A program made the translations under genes and the position numbers. A DNA stretch of 64,000 nt from Isochrysis galbana (lineage: Eukaryota > Haptophyta > Isochrysidales > Isochrysidaceae). Numbering within the stretch: position 1 is the first letter of the stretch; the number at the start of each line of letters is the position of its first letter. The DNA is taken from NCBI GenBank assembly GCA_018136815.1, contig CM030940.1, forward strand, positions 18,701 through 82,700. The letters run 5' to 3'. Of this stretch, positions 44,816 to 55,829 are shown one piece after another. The notes beneath the pieces are model-generated. The model made no database searches and was not told the origin of the DNA. It worked only from the letters and a program-made list of their open reading frames with translations.

Positions 44816-45769
44816 ACTATGGAGCGTGCCGCGACCGCTCCCGAGCCTCAGGCGACCCTCGCCACTGCGCCCCACCTGGGACGCCCCACGCCGCCCGAGG
44901 CGGCTCGTCAGAAAGCACTCTCAAAGCCCATCCAGCCCATCCAAACCACACCCGCGCGAGCGCGCGGGGTGGCGAGCACTGGCACCGAACAGGTTGCCAC
45001 CATGGCTCTGCGCATCATGCAGGGGGTCTTTGAGACCCCCTCCAACAGTGGGAAACCCTCCCACCCCAAGAGCACCTCATGTGGGAGGGCAGTTCAGCTG
45101 CCCTCCCCATGGTGGAAACCTCTACCATCAGTGCACCCAACATGGGAGGGCACTTCACAACCATCAATCTTCCACAGAGAGCACTCAATGCCTCTGTTTT
45201 CCAACATGTTGACACACTTCTCATCTTCACCCCACTCTTGTGGGCCACAAGTACCTACAACTCAGTGCCCTGCCTTGGGCCCTCTTTCAACACTTGACTC
45301 CCTCTCCCACTCCCCCTTCACACTACAACCAACCCAAACAACACGAACCCCCTCGCCTTGTGTTTCAAGCACCAAAAATTTCAACTCAAGACACATGTTG
45401 ATACACTTCTCGTCTTCGCCCCACTCTTGTGGGCCACAAGTACCTACAACTCAGTGCCCTGCCTTGGGCCCTCTTTCAACACTTCACTTCCTTTCCCACT
45501 CCCTCTTCCATCTACAACCAACCCAAGAAGCACAAACCCCCTCGTCCTCTGTTTCAAGCACCAAAAATTTCGACTCAAGACAAGAGGGAGGACATGTCTT
45601 GAGGCGGCGTCGCTGCCCATGCCTAGCGCAAGGGTATAGCGCCGCCGCTCAGACATCTCCTTCCCCACAGCTCCTCTTTGAGGAGTTGCTCCTCACCCTC
45701 CCATTAGGCCCCCTTGCCTGCGAGACCAATACAGGATCCTGGCGTGGGGGGCTGTCTGAGTGTGGAGGG
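44816..45769 (+). CDS. ORF over repeat-derived sequence, doubtful gene
   Basis: An open frame of about 317 residues that starts ATGGAGCG, like the LINE start, and runs through the second 154-bp hairpin repeat and a 189-bp tandem duplication. Composition (Pro, Ser, Thr, His) looks non-globular. It could be a non-coding repeat that happens to be open, or the ORF1-like head of another element. Confidence 0.25.
44984..45137 (+). repeat. 154-bp hairpin-rich repeat, copy 2
   Basis: Differs from 24307-24460 at four bases. Both the GGGGGTCT hairpin and the GGGAGGGCAG stem remain; two of the four changes fall in the loop of the second hairpin. Confidence 0.65.
45204..45581 (+). repeat. 189-bp tandem duplication
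   Basis: ACATGTTGAYACACTTCTC occurs at 45204 and 45393, and the following sequence (GGGCCACAAGTACCTACAAC) is repeated with a few changes. Two copies only. Confidence 0.8.
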
Positions 45770-47093
45770 TAGGCCCAGGCCAGGATATCCCGCATATCCA
45801 TTTGGATATTTGGGCAACTTTGCCGGAAATGGATATCTTTGGGATATGCCTGGGATATTTGGGCTGTGTTGAGGTGGCGACCCCCAAAAACAAAACTCTA
45901 TTGTCCGTTACTCCCGGGCTGCCGGGATGTGTTGAAGGCCCCCAGGGGGGGGGGGGGGGGGAGCGGGGGGAGGCACAGTTATTCATACTCGTATTGTACA
46001 TGCACCCGTTTCTCATAGTAACAACTCATTTCATTATCATAACGCCACACTGCATACGTGCGTACGCCTTGGGAAGAGAGACAAGGCCGCCCCCATGCCG
46101 CCGCCAAGTGGTGCGCCTTTCCCGCCCCCGTCCCAGCCTCCAGTTTGCCCGCTCCACGCCTGCATGCATTCACGCGCATTCACGCTTCTCAACCATGCTC
46201 ATGCTCTCCCTCCCACCACATCTTTCGCAGGCATCCGCCACAGGCGCAGCAGCCGCTCCCGCTCACGGCGCCACGTCGACAACGAGGAGACCGACAACTC
46301 GTGCGAGTGCTCGGAGAGGATGGAACAGGAGGTGGAGCCTGACACTGGGCCGGCGAACGAGGAGGAGAACGAAGAGGAGATGGGTCGCGTCACCGCGTCC
46401 TCTATCCTCAAGGTGGGCACGCGCGTCATGCACGAGGTGAAAGGGTGTTTTCATTGATGCAGTGTATGTTTGGTGGAAATCGTGCGTCCTCTTTGGCGGA
46501 TCAAGTGGCGGCGTCAGTGTTATTGCGGTTCAATTGCAACCAGCGCAGGACGGAGGAGGAAGGTTCCGCGTGATTTGTAATTGGTTCGTATGTGGTGTGC
46601 CGAGGTGCCGAGGTGTATGAAGATGTCATCTAATGTGTTATCAATGATCTATCTATGTATCAATAAGCAAAATGAGATGAGTGCAACTGTGGGTGTCATT
46701 CATATTCTGTGCGACGAGTGAGGGCGTGCATGCTCTGCGCGAGTTATAGATAGCGAGCGAGTGCTTAGAGACAGCTATTAGCTGTTGCATGTCAGTGCCA
46801 CAGCTCACAGCCAGGAAAGAGAGCAGAGAGGAGGGGAGAGGGAGAGAGGGCAGAGAGAGGGAAGGGCTGGAGGAGAGTGGAGACAGGGTGGAGGCTGGGG
46901 GAGGGGGAGCCGGGCGTCGGGCGACGGGCGACGACGCGCCGACGCGACGACAGATTAAAGGTATAGTTATATGCTATTATAATAGTAGATTGTGGATATT
47001 TCTTGAGATATTTGGGGGTGTGGCTTGGATATATCCTGGATATTTTTGATGGATATTTGGGCAAAAAATTGTGGATATCCTGGCCTACCCCTA
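45770..47093 (+). mobile_element. Non-autonomous hAT-like DNA transposon
   Basis: The element is flanked by an 8-bp direct repeat GTGGAGGG (45762-45769 and 47094-47101). Its ends are 21-bp inverted repeats with three mismatches at positions 5-7; both start TAGG and share AGGCCAGGATATCC. Both ends hold clusters of GGATAT (45783-45860 and 46993-47080), as expected for subterminal transposase sites. An 8-bp duplication and TAGG ends fit the hAT superfamily. Inside, 46228-46457 reads like a gene-derived exon (RHRRSSRSRSRRHVDNEETD, then an acidic stretch) after a possible splice acceptor. No transposase was found. Confidence 0.7.
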
Positions 47094-47101
47094 GTGGAGG
47101 G

Positions 47102-47915
47102 AGGGGCGCTCCGGCTAGCGCAGGTAGAAGGCTAGTGAAGAGCTGGGTGGCACAAGGGGGGAAGGGTGCTTGCGCTTGCCGCGGCAGGGAGTCCTGTCAT
47201 GAGTGAGCGCTAGTCCCATTCCTTTGCCGCTTCGCGATCCATAAAAATTTGCTAAAAATAAATAAAAAATCATCAATATGAGTCGTGATGATCTGCTTCG
47301 TGCAGCGAGTGACAGGCGACCTGGCTCCTTTGGGTCAAGATTACCCGAAAAGGAGGAAACCTGGAATCTAGACCTGACAAACAGGCTAGACGGAACGAAA
47401 CGAGAACTCGAATTCTAGGCCGCTAGGGACGAACCCTACCAACCTAGATGTACCTGAGCTTCACCGTGTGGCCGCACGGCGAAGGACCTGGAAATCTGGA
47501 AATCAGAGCCTGGAAATCGCATCATCTAAGATGAATGCGACACGGCGTCGCACGTCGTTCACAACGCATGCTGCAGACACAACACACGCAAGCATTCAGA
47601 CTGCACGTGCGCGCATTGCAGTGGACTGCCTGCGCGTCGCCGTGGCCAGCGCGCAGGCAGTCCATATGTATATGTGTCTAGCCATAACACTCCCTGATCG
47701 GGCGCGCAGATTGAGACAGCCTGCCGTAAAATTGCTGGCTCGTGCTGGTGCGCTGCGCCGTTGCCGCTGCAGCAGCTAGCCGCCAACACCAGCAGCCACC
47801 CGCCCGCCACTGTGGCGATCGGAACGTGAACGTGCCGACCCACAAACAAAGGCAACCAGGCCTGTCAGTCCCCCTTCCTTCCCACACCGCCTAGATGTTC
47901 GCCCATCTGCTCGTG
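47102..47915. other. Intergenic stretch with a repeat copy
   Basis: 47205-47262 is the second copy of GAGCGCTAGTCCC ... CCATAAAAATTTG. A 46-residue ORF at 47278 (MSRDDLLRAASDRRPGSF) and others are not supported. Confidence 0.4.
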
Positions 47916-48165
47916 AAAGGTGAAGCACCTTTCGCGGCGCGCGCATGCAGCGCCGCCCAGGTGACACGAATGGTGACCCAGCTCGCGCTGCGCGTCGAGC
48001 TGGGGAGCTGGGGGCTAGGGCCAAGATATGATGGGTGAGGGGTATGGAGACGCCGAGACGCCCTCCCATGCCGCTACAGCCGCCAACGAGGTGGTCTGAG
48101 AGGCATGGGAGGGGACGGCGCGGCGCGGCGACGGCGTGCAGCATCTCCGAAGGTGCTTCGCCTTT
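47916..48165. mobile_element. Small MITE-like inverted-repeat element
   Basis: A 16-bp inverted repeat AAAGGYGAAGCACCTT at 47916-47931 and 48150-48165 with one mismatch encloses 250 bp without coding capacity. The arm itself is partly palindromic. No target duplication is evident. Confidence 0.35.
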
Positions 48166-48437
48166 TAAGAAATAGGTGTTAGCCCAGAATCTTATTCAGA
48201 CCTTATTTTTGGCCTAGGACCTATGTATCGCATTGAAGTACGGTTGTTTTGTAGAGAGACTCCGTGTGTAAGTCGTCGCCTCCTCGCGGCGCGTGTGGAA
48301 GGGAGGAGACTGTTTCTCTCTTCCTCTTTTCTTCTCTTCTCGTCGGCGATCCGGAGAAGAGACCCCTACCGGTCCTTTCTTGTTCTTCTTAGTTTTATCC
48401 GTTTTTCTTCCATGGGAAGATCTGTTTATGTGTGTGT

Positions 48438-48496
<59 letters not shown>

Positions 48497-48783
48497 GAGA
48501 GGTGGGCTGCGCGAGAGGGAACACCCTGGTCTCTCCCTCCCTCCCTCTTCTTCCTGGCCGTCTGGCTAGTCCCCCCCGCCACCCCACCCCACCCCACCCC
48601 ATGGCCTTTCTCTCTCTCTCTCTCTCTCCCCCCCCCCCTCTCCCCCCGCTGCCCCCTCGCCCTCTCTGACCCTCTCTGGGGCGGAGAGCGGTGGCGGCTC
48701 CGCCTTAGGGAGACTCTGGGGGAGAGGGGGTGGGGGGTGGGGGGGCAGGGGGAAGCGTGGCAGGCGAGAGGTTGGGTGTGTGT

Positions 48784-48814
<31 letters not shown>

Positions 48815-49288
48815 GGGGGGGGGGGGAGAAAGTGTCTAGGAAGAGAGGGCGGGGCAGGGGAGAGGGGGAAGGCTGGGGGAGGGGTAGGGAGGGGGAGAGA
48901 GAAGCTGAGGAATGAGGGAGAGGGGTGGCGGGAGGTGGTGGTGGGCAAAGAGGTACTGAAGTCAAGGAGAGGGGAGGCCTCGACAGCCAGCAAGGAGGGG
49001 CGTGGAGCGAAGGGAGGGAAAGCGGAAGAAGGGATAGATGTGTGTGTGCGCGCCTGTTGGGCGGGTGGGAAAGAGAGTCATGGGGGGAGGACGCTAAGTG
49101 AAGGGGAGGGGGGGGGGGCGAAAGCAAGGGTGGAAAACAAACAGCAAAGCGTCAAGAGGCGCGGAACAGCTGGCGAGCGCGCTGAGAATGGGCGCTCCGC
49201 CACCGGTCTCCACTGCCCGCTCCTCCACGGCACTCACTTTGCCTACCTCTCTCCCGCAGGTGCTTGGTGGCCGCCATAGCCGTGAGCG
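48166..49288. repeat. Simple-repeat region upstream of the CFAP36-like gene
   Basis: The third TAGGTGTTAGCCC copy is at 48173. (GA)n lies at 48440-48494, (GT)n and poly-G at 48777-48826, and a purine-rich stretch to about 49120. A splice acceptor-like CTCTCCCGCAG just before the ATG suggests an intron in the 5' UTR of the next gene. The long ORFs here are products of the repeats. Confidence 0.7.
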
Positions 49289-50650
49289 ATGTCCGCCAAC
49301 AATGACGAATGGCTTCTCGATTCGATTGCTGGCTTCCTGCGCAGCCCCGGCTGGGCGTTGCCCGTTATGTCCTTCATCGATGACAACTGCGTCGTCTTCG
49401 ACAGCGAGGAAGAGAACAAGTTCGCGTACACGGAAATCCATGAAGCCTTCAAGCAAATGGTCGAGATGCTCCTCGAAATGCACCTGGAGGGTATGGGTGT
49501 CACAGTCGACCACTTTGCCGCGGCCATTGCCAAGCTCGCTCAAACGGCGGCTGGCAAAGAGACGCTCGAGCAGATCCTGGCGGTCGACGACTTCTGCTCC
49601 TTCAAGCGCATGATGGCAAAGCGCAACCGCGAACTGGAGCTGGAAGCGCTCAAGGCGCTCGAGGAGCTCTCGCGCCAGAGCGCTGCCGCTGCAGACGCTG
49701 GCGCGACCGGCAACTCTTTTGCTAGTGAGGAGGAAGAGGAGGAAGCCATGATTCAGCGCGCGATTAAGGAGTCCATGGCCGAGGCCGGGCTCACTGTAAA
49801 GGCCGTCGACGTCGAAGCTAAGCAGCGCGAGAAGGAAGAGGCCGACCTGCGGACGGCCATCGCGCTCTCGCTCCAGATCGAAGAGCAGGCGCAGGCAGCC
49901 CGTGCAAACATGGCCGAGCTAGAGCCGGACCCCACGCCGACTGCTGCAGCAGAGGTGGCAAAGCCGGCGCCTGCCGAACTCGAAGCGCGCCTCTCGGCCG
50001 CAGGCAAGTTAATTGAACAAAGCTCCGGCCGCGCCGCCGCCATCCTGCCGTTGCCGAAGGTCAAGGAGTTGGCGGCTACGGGCACGGCAGAAAAGCCAGG
50101 GGCGCAGCAGGCGGCGGCAGTCACGCCACAGGCACAGAAGAAGGCTGCAAAGGAGGCCGAGGGCGGCTCTGACCTCTGCTCACTCGCCAGCCTGCCGGCG
50201 CTCCGCACTATCAACGCACCTTCCCTCCAGGTAGTGAAGGCCACCGAGGCGATCGCGCGTGCGGCGGAGGCTCGAGTGCGCGCGGAGGAGGAGAAAGAGC
50301 GTGAACGGCGCCTCCATGCGGCGTCCCCTGGCATGTCGGACGTCGCCAAGATTCAGGCACAAGAGATGGAGGCGCGCGCTGCCCACCTCCGCAAGCAGCG
50401 CGACCTTATTCTCGCCCAGCGGAAGCGCGAGCGTGAGATGGCCATGGCGGAGGCGCAGCCCGCATCCGCCGCGCAGGCGGCGGCGGATGCAGGGGTGACC
50501 TCCATCGATTCCCACCGCGCTAATCTGGCGCGCGCCCTGGCGATGGGCATGAAGTCGCAGCTAGCGGGTGGCAACACCTTTGGGCTCGAAGGGCGCCGTG
50601 CAGACCTTGAGGCCACCAAAGCTGCGCTAAAGGCTGAGTATGGCACGTGA
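49289..50650 (+). CDS. CFAP36: CFAP36-like protein (cilia and flagella associated protein 36)
   Basis: 453 residues in one exon, somewhat longer than animal CFAP36. Residues about 1-120 form the BART-like (ARL2BP-like) helical domain: DEWLLDSIAGFLRSPGWALP, VMSFIDDNCVVFDSEEENKF, YTEIHEAFKQMVEMLLEMHL. Two ubiquitin-interaction-like motifs follow (EEEAMIQRAIKESMAEA and LRTAIALSLQIEEQ). The rest is Ala/Glu-rich coiled coil. In animals the BART-like domain binds the small GTPase ARL3 in cilia, so the gene suggests that the organism has a flagellum. The start is fixed by the conserved W near the N-terminus. Confidence 0.88.
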   Translation: MSANNDEWLLDSIAGFLRSPGWALPVMSFIDDNCVVFDSEEENKFAYTEIHEAFKQMVEMLLEMHLEGMGVTVDHFAAAIAKLAQTAAGKETLEQILAVDDFCSFKRMMAKRNRELELEALKALEELSRQSAAAADAGATGNSFASEEEEEEAMIQRAIKESMAEAGLTVKAVDVEAKQREKEEADLRTAIALSLQIEEQAQAARANMAELEPDPTPTAAAEVAKPAPAELEARLSAAGKLIEQSSGRAAAILPLPKVKELAATGTAEKPGAQQAAAVTPQAQKKAAKEAEGGSDLCSLASLPALRTINAPSLQVVKATEAIARAAEARVRAEEEKERERRLHAASPGMSDVAKIQAQEMEARAAHLRKQRDLILAQRKREREMAMAEAQPASAAQAAADAGVTSIDSHRANLARALAMGMKSQLAGGNTFGLEGRRADLEATKAALKAEYGT

Positions 50651-51068
50651 GCATGGGATTAGGCGTTGAGCCGGCTCGGACGAGCAAGCGGACTCGAGCC
50701 ATCCGCGCGGTGGCTGTGCCCCCTTGCGACGGCCCACGCCGTGCCTTGTTCATGATGCTCGGAGGGCGTCAAGGCGAGTGCCCAGCGCGGGTGTAGCCGC
50801 TGTGTGCCCTAGTCCTTTCCGGGCTTGCCTTCGAGCCAGCGCTGGTAGAAATGTCTCTCCACAGGTCGAATGATGTTTTGGAAGCCATCGGTAGGACACG
50901 GTGTGGGGGCATCCTTGTGCCGTGCACGGGTGTAGAGCAGACCAAATGAAGAGCAAGATGTGAGGCGGCGCGCGATGAGTCCCAATTCCCCGGGACAAAT
51001 CTTAGCGATGCTTATGTCTGTGTGTGGCGGTGCTGCCGTTATCCTATATCCTATGTGCTGAGACTCGC
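50651..51068. other. Intergenic stretch, no gene seen
   Basis: 3' flank of the CFAP36-like gene. Short minus-strand ORFs are not supported. Confidence 0.35.
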
Positions 51069-51290
51069 AACTAAGTTTATACATAGTTCAGCATGGAGAG
51101 GCGCCTCATGCCCTCGCCCTCAGGCTCCAATTCCCCTCGGGGGGACTGTCGCCAGTCATCCGTCATCCTCATGCTCTGCAATTTGGTGTATGAGCAGGGA
51201 GGCACTGTGCACTGGCTAACCGAAGTCTACGGCAAGCGTCTTACCCCGTACGCCGCTTAGGAGGGGGTGTTACAGATGCTCGGTCAATGT
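51069..51290 (+). mobile_element. Retroelement fragments: LINE-type 5' motif and LTR-type 3' end
   Basis: 51069-51088 is a variant of the 20-bp palindrome, followed by ATGGAGAGG. At 51254-51267, CCGCTTAGGAGGGGG matches the polypurine end of the TRIM (23603-23617); after it TGTTACAG could be an LTR start. Two different element pieces thus lie side by side. Confidence 0.4.
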
Positions 51291-52195
51291 TTATCTCCAT
51301 ATACATTATAATGCACCAGCACCCGGTGCTTTCGGTACACCCCTAGTGCATGTTACTAATGGCCGTCTTTACTTTGTTTCGCCCGGTCAGACCAAAAGCG
51401 TTCAATTATCCCCATCCCTGCTAACACCTTTCGTTGTCACCTGGCACCTGGAGGTTACTCGACTCAACTTGACACTTCACATGTTGAAACACACACGTGG
51501 TCTTACTTCATTCACTCGATTTTGGACAGGGTCGATATCTCGTGGAAATCACGATCCACGTCTTACACACAGCACCAAGTCTGCTGCCCTCCGGATCGTA
51601 GACTCTGCAAATCTGATGGGTGTATGTCCATACCAAAGAGCGCCGACCGCGTAAAAGAAGAAACCAAGTTTCGTCACACGTCTATAGGGAGGAGACGAGG
51701 AAGGGTGAGCGCAGTTCCCTGAAGTTGAGCAATTCCCTGAAGTTCCCTGAAGTTGAGCAGTTCCCTGTTGATTACTACGGGAGCCTTTTCCTTTTCCCTT
51801 TTTTATCGCTCGCGACTGAGGCGGTAGTACGTAGTACGCGCCTTCTTTGGAAATGACATCTACATCTACGACTACGACGAACAAGTCATCAAGCTTCAAC
51901 TCGCGACCATCACTTTCTCCCCTCGCACCGCTCCCTCGTCTCAGCTCAAGGCCGGGCTAAATGTACCATCACAGGGCGCGTGTAGGTAGCGCAGGGGGGG
52001 GGGTACCAAATGAAGGCAAACGACCCATAATACTTGTGCCGAGGCTCCATATACGCCCTTGACACGCCCTTGACTATTGTCCAAAATAACAACCGAATTT
52101 CACGTACTGTGTACTGTGCACGGCTGAAATTGGGCGGAGCCAACAAGAGGTACTCCTTTGAACATGGGCTTAGTACCGACGAATCCTTCATCTTC
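51291..52195. other. Intergenic stretch with a short tandem repeat
   Basis: TTCCCTGAAGTTGAGCA occurs in near copies at about 51716-51765. The rest may contain later exons of the minus-strand PDI-like gene, but I could not identify any. Confidence 0.4.
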
Positions 52196-52295
52196 NNNNN
52201 NNNNNNNNNNNNNNNNNNNNNNNNNNNNNNNNNNNNNNNNNNNNNNNNNNNNNNNNNNNNNNNNNNNNNNNNNNNNNNNNNNNNNNNNNNNNNNN
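52196..52295. other. Assembly gap of 100 N
   Basis: It removes the continuation of the first exon of the PDI-like gene. Gap size unknown. Confidence 0.95.
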
Positions 52296-52473
52296 AGTAG
52301 AAGTCCACGATCACGGCAGGGTGCTCGGAGAGAAGCTTCTTGAACTGGCCCTCGCTGCTCACCTCCTCCACCACCACGCCTCCGCCCAGCGAGCTTAGAA
52401 GGAGGCAGAGCACAGAGGAGAGCCACCTCCGGCCCATGGTGGAAGATGGGGGAGGAGCCATCGGCGCCGCCAA
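52296..52473 (-). CDS. PDI/thioredoxin-like protein, first exon, cut by the gap
   Basis: Reads MAAPMAPPPSSTMGRRWLSS, a hydrophobic leader (VLCLLLSSLGGG), then the start of a thioredoxin fold: VSSEGQFKKLLSEHPAVIVD and FY at the gap edge, exactly where a WCxxC active site would follow. A second Met (MGRRW) may be the true start. The leader points to the secretory route, so an ER protein disulfide isomerase relative is likely. Active-site cysteines cannot be checked. Confidence 0.6.
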
Positions 52474-52708
52474 GGCGTGGGCTACTGGCTTTTCTTACGT
52501 AGAGAGGGGGCGATATATACGTAACCGCGGGGTGCGCCGGGAGATGCAGAGAGCACTACGGGAAAGGGGAGAGGGGGGGGAGAGAGAGGAGGGGAACCGC
52601 TGAGTATTGAAAGAAAGACGCCTCGTTATATTGGAAATGGTCTGGGCCCGAGGGAGAGCTCAGAGAGCGGACACAGGCGAGAGGGGGAGAGAGTAGAGGA
52701 GAAGAAGA

Positions 52709-52748
<40 letters not shown>

Positions 52749-53734
52749 AGAGAGACAGAGCGAGGGAGAGGGAGAAGAAGAGAGAGCAGAGAAGAGAGAA
52801 GAGAGGAGAAGAGAGAGAGGGAGGGAGGGGAGGGAGAAGAAGAGGGAGAGAGAAGAGAGAGAGAGGAGAGAGAAGAGAGGAGAGAAGAGAGGAGAGAGAA
52901 GAGAGGAGACGAGAGAGAAGAGAAGAGAGGAGAGAGAAGAGAAGAGAAGAGAAGAGAGAGAAGAGAGGAGAAGGGGGACAGCTCAGCGCGGCGGGCGCAA
53001 CGACGTGGGGGGCCCTTTTACTCTTTTACTAGTTCGTAGTATAAGCTTAGTCTATATAGATGCCATATTCAGTCTAAATTAGGGCTTGCGAGTGAAGGCG
53101 AAGCTAGGGTTTTCTTAGCGCTAGGTAGTCTGAAGAACTGACCCCCCCCCCCCCCCGGTATGGGGAAGGGGGGGGGGGGGGGGGAAGGGGGGGAATCGGC
53201 ATAGGGACATCGCTCCCGCGAGCGACAGAGGCGGTCGCAGGGCCCTCTCGGGCCACTGGACCCTGCGGGACTTGCCATGCCGCAAGCGGCCGAGGTCGTT
53301 TGTCGTTTGCCCTCATTTGTCATCTGGTACACCCGAACCCTGGACCCTAGAGCCTAGAGGTACCCTGGGAAGAAATGCTCTTGACCCTTTAGGACGATGG
53401 CCGAGTGCGCGATTGCCATCAGCAAGGCGTGTGTGCATGTGTATGTGCCGATTTCGACATTTCGACGCTTCATCCCTGCGTTGCGCCTAAGGCCTAAGGT
53501 GTGGGCGGTGGATAATAACCAAGAAACCAGCACAACATGCAACATGCTAGGAGGTGAGCCAGAGCGTGCCTCAGCCGCTCTTCTTGCGCGGTCGCGCGTG
53601 AGTGACCCCCCCACTGTCGTATTCCATACGATGACAGACTTTTACTTCTAACCTGTGGGTTATTTTAAGCCTCAAGGTCTCGTCGGCGACATTCTACCCC
53701 TTCTCTTACTTTCTTTCGATGTCATCAAACGTTC
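52474..53734. repeat. Purine-rich tract and G/C runs
   Basis: 52540-52978 is almost pure A/G, just upstream of the PDI-like gene start. 53143-53195 has poly-C and poly-G runs. No gene was seen. Confidence 0.7.
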
Positions 53735-53880
53735 CATGACTGTCTTCTGTCTTCTCCTCATGCATCGGTTGTAGTCTTCTGTCTTCTGTCTTCTCCTCAT
53801 GCATCGGTTGTAGTCTTCTGTCTTCTCCTCATGCATCGGTTGTAGTCTTCTGTCTTCTCTTCGTGTATCGGCGGTAGCTC
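53735..53880 (+). repeat. Short tandem repeat before the retroelement
   Basis: Three to four copies of a unit with TCCTCATGCATCGGTTGTAG and CTTCTGTCTTCT, with irregular spacing (about 36-46 bases). Spacers are not unique, so this is not a CRISPR array. Confidence 0.8.
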
Positions 53881-54201
53881 CCCAGCGAGGTCTGCCCTCG
53901 TTGTTCCGACCTCTCTGTCGCATGTCTGTGCGCCGATGAGTTGCCTTGGTGCCGACGCTTGACAGTCCGTCCTGGGTGTGGTTAGTTTTCGCCCTGTTTG
54001 GATTAGTTCGTGTGTGTCTGCGTGTCGTGGAACCTTTTTGGGTCCCTGCGTTGTAGTCTCTCGTGTCTACCTTGGACCTAAGAAGCTCTCATTCTCATTC
54101 TCTCTCTTCCTCTAGCTCGCTAGCTAGCCTCGGCCCTACCCTCCAACGCCGCGCGTTGCGAGCCTCCGAACCTCCGTCTCTCTCTTCGTCCCTAGCACTC
54201 G
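53881..54201 (+). other. Leader-like stretch before the gag-like ORF
   Basis: Pyrimidine-rich sequence up to the ATG at 54202. It could be the 5' leader of the retroelement; no LTR partner was found. Confidence 0.35.
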
Positions 54202-55749
54202 ATGGTAGACACAGTCAGACCCGACTTCTACTATGATCTTTCAGACATATTCCCGCAAGCAACAACCAACGACTCTTTCATCGCCGCGTCAGCTGCCGGC
54301 TCGATCGAACGGCCCTCTGCCTACGAGCCAGTAGTCATCGCGTGTTCGACAAGCACAAATTCGGTCTTGGCGCCTACGACCGCGCCGTTCCATAATCCCG
54401 CTCCATTTCTGCCTATGGAAACAGCGGGAACTTCTTTCGGGCCACAAGGGGTCCACTTCGTCGGAATCGGCGGCTCCGAGCCTCCGCAAGCTCCTTCTAA
54501 CACAGCGACGCCATCCGCCGCTCCGTCAGACGAGCCGCTGCTCGCGGACCCACTCCGCGAGCGAGCTGAGCTCACCTCCCTTGGGACCTCGGGCTGCCCG
54601 AGGCCCGACCCCCATGACCACCCGTTTGAAGACTGCGCGTGGGAACACGTAAGCGAGTCTCCCTCGGCCGCCGACCTTTTAGCCGACCGCCTCGCCCACA
54701 TGCAGTCCGCGATCGACGCTCAACTACTTCGCGACGAGAAGCGCGACCGAGAGCACACCGCCCTCCTCGAGATGATAGCGGGCCTCAACACCCACGTCAA
54801 GGCCTTGCGGGCTTCTACCACTCCGACGTCTTCGGCAGAGACGGCACACCCTTCTGCGCCGAAACCGCCCCCTTCATCGACCGCGCGTCCGTCAGCGCCC
54901 CACTCGACCGCCCCACCTCGCACCTCGGTAAGGATACTCCCTTATGCCCCTCGCTCCTCCTCGCGGGCTGACTTCACTCCCGCTCCCGGCTACGGATACT
55001 CGGAGGACCCCCACACTCCGCCGGTGCCTTTCACGCCAAGGCCCCACTTCACGCCTCGCCGCGAGGACACGAGCGCTCCGCCGCTGTCGACCATGGGCCT
55101 CCGCGCCGTGCCGCTGACGTCGGCGCCAAAGCTCGAGCATCCACCCGACCCAGGATACGCCCCGGACGGCGAGCGCAGACAGGCGGAGTCCCGGGATTTA
55201 GGACTGACCACCGTCGATACGGCCTCTATCTCGACCGATTACCTCGCCGTGGGTACGCCTACGCTCGGCGAGATTGTCGAGGCTACTCGCCTCGACGAAT
55301 ATGCACAACAAGCCCTCTCCGACGCAGTCACTTCCGACTCAGCGAGGAATGATTCTAAGTGGACCGCCTCTGCCGCGGGTCTACTCTACAGGGTCGACCC
55401 TCTCAACTCCCTACGGCTCTACGTCCCCAAGGCGCTCCGAACGCCCTACCTGCGAGCCTACCACGACTACTTAGGCCACCCAGGGGTCTCGCGTATGATT
55501 AATCTCCTTCGCGCTCGCTACTTCTGGCCCGGCCTGTCGACCGACGTCGTCACCCACACACGGGAATGCCACGAGTGCACCCTGGGTAAACCTGCGTGCG
55601 CCGTTGTTGTTGTTGCCGCCAGACATCCGCTAGCGGATGGCTGGCACTCCGCCTTGCGCCTCACCTGGTCGCACCAGGAGCCAGGAGCGCCTCGCCTCTC
55701 TGCCTACAGCGCCTCCCCGCTTAGGGATAGGAGCCCTGCCCGATCTTAA
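54202..55749 (+). pseudogene. Ty3-like gag region joined to an integrase zinc finger
   Basis: 515-residue ORF. The first about 350 residues are gag-like: low complexity, with a coiled segment (LADRLAHMQSAIDAQLLRDE) and a Pro/Ser/Thr-rich part. From about residue 360 it reads as the integrase N-terminal HHCC domain: LRAYHDYLGHPGVSRMINLL, RARYFWPGLSTDVVTHTREC, HECTLGKP. Protease, reverse transcriptase and RNase H, which normally lie between gag and integrase, are absent. The integrase stops before its DDE core. This is an internal-deletion product and cannot be autonomous. Confidence 0.7.
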
Positions 55750-55829
55750 TCCGCCCTTGCTGCCCCTTCGCCGCCCTCGCACTCCGCCTCTCGCTGACGT
55801 TCTCGCTGACCTTCGGCGGCGCCGCCTTA

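Noticed and set aside
48214..49279. Long ORFs on both strands before the CFAP36-like gene
   Set aside because: They consist of (GA)n, (GT)n and poly-G translation products.
52034..52426. ORFs that read through the N run at 52196-52295
   Set aside because: The N run is an assembly gap, so the continuity is artificial. Only the part that matches a PDI start was kept.
53735..53880. CRISPR-like array
   Set aside because: Few irregular repeats without unique spacers, in a eukaryotic genome next to a retroelement.
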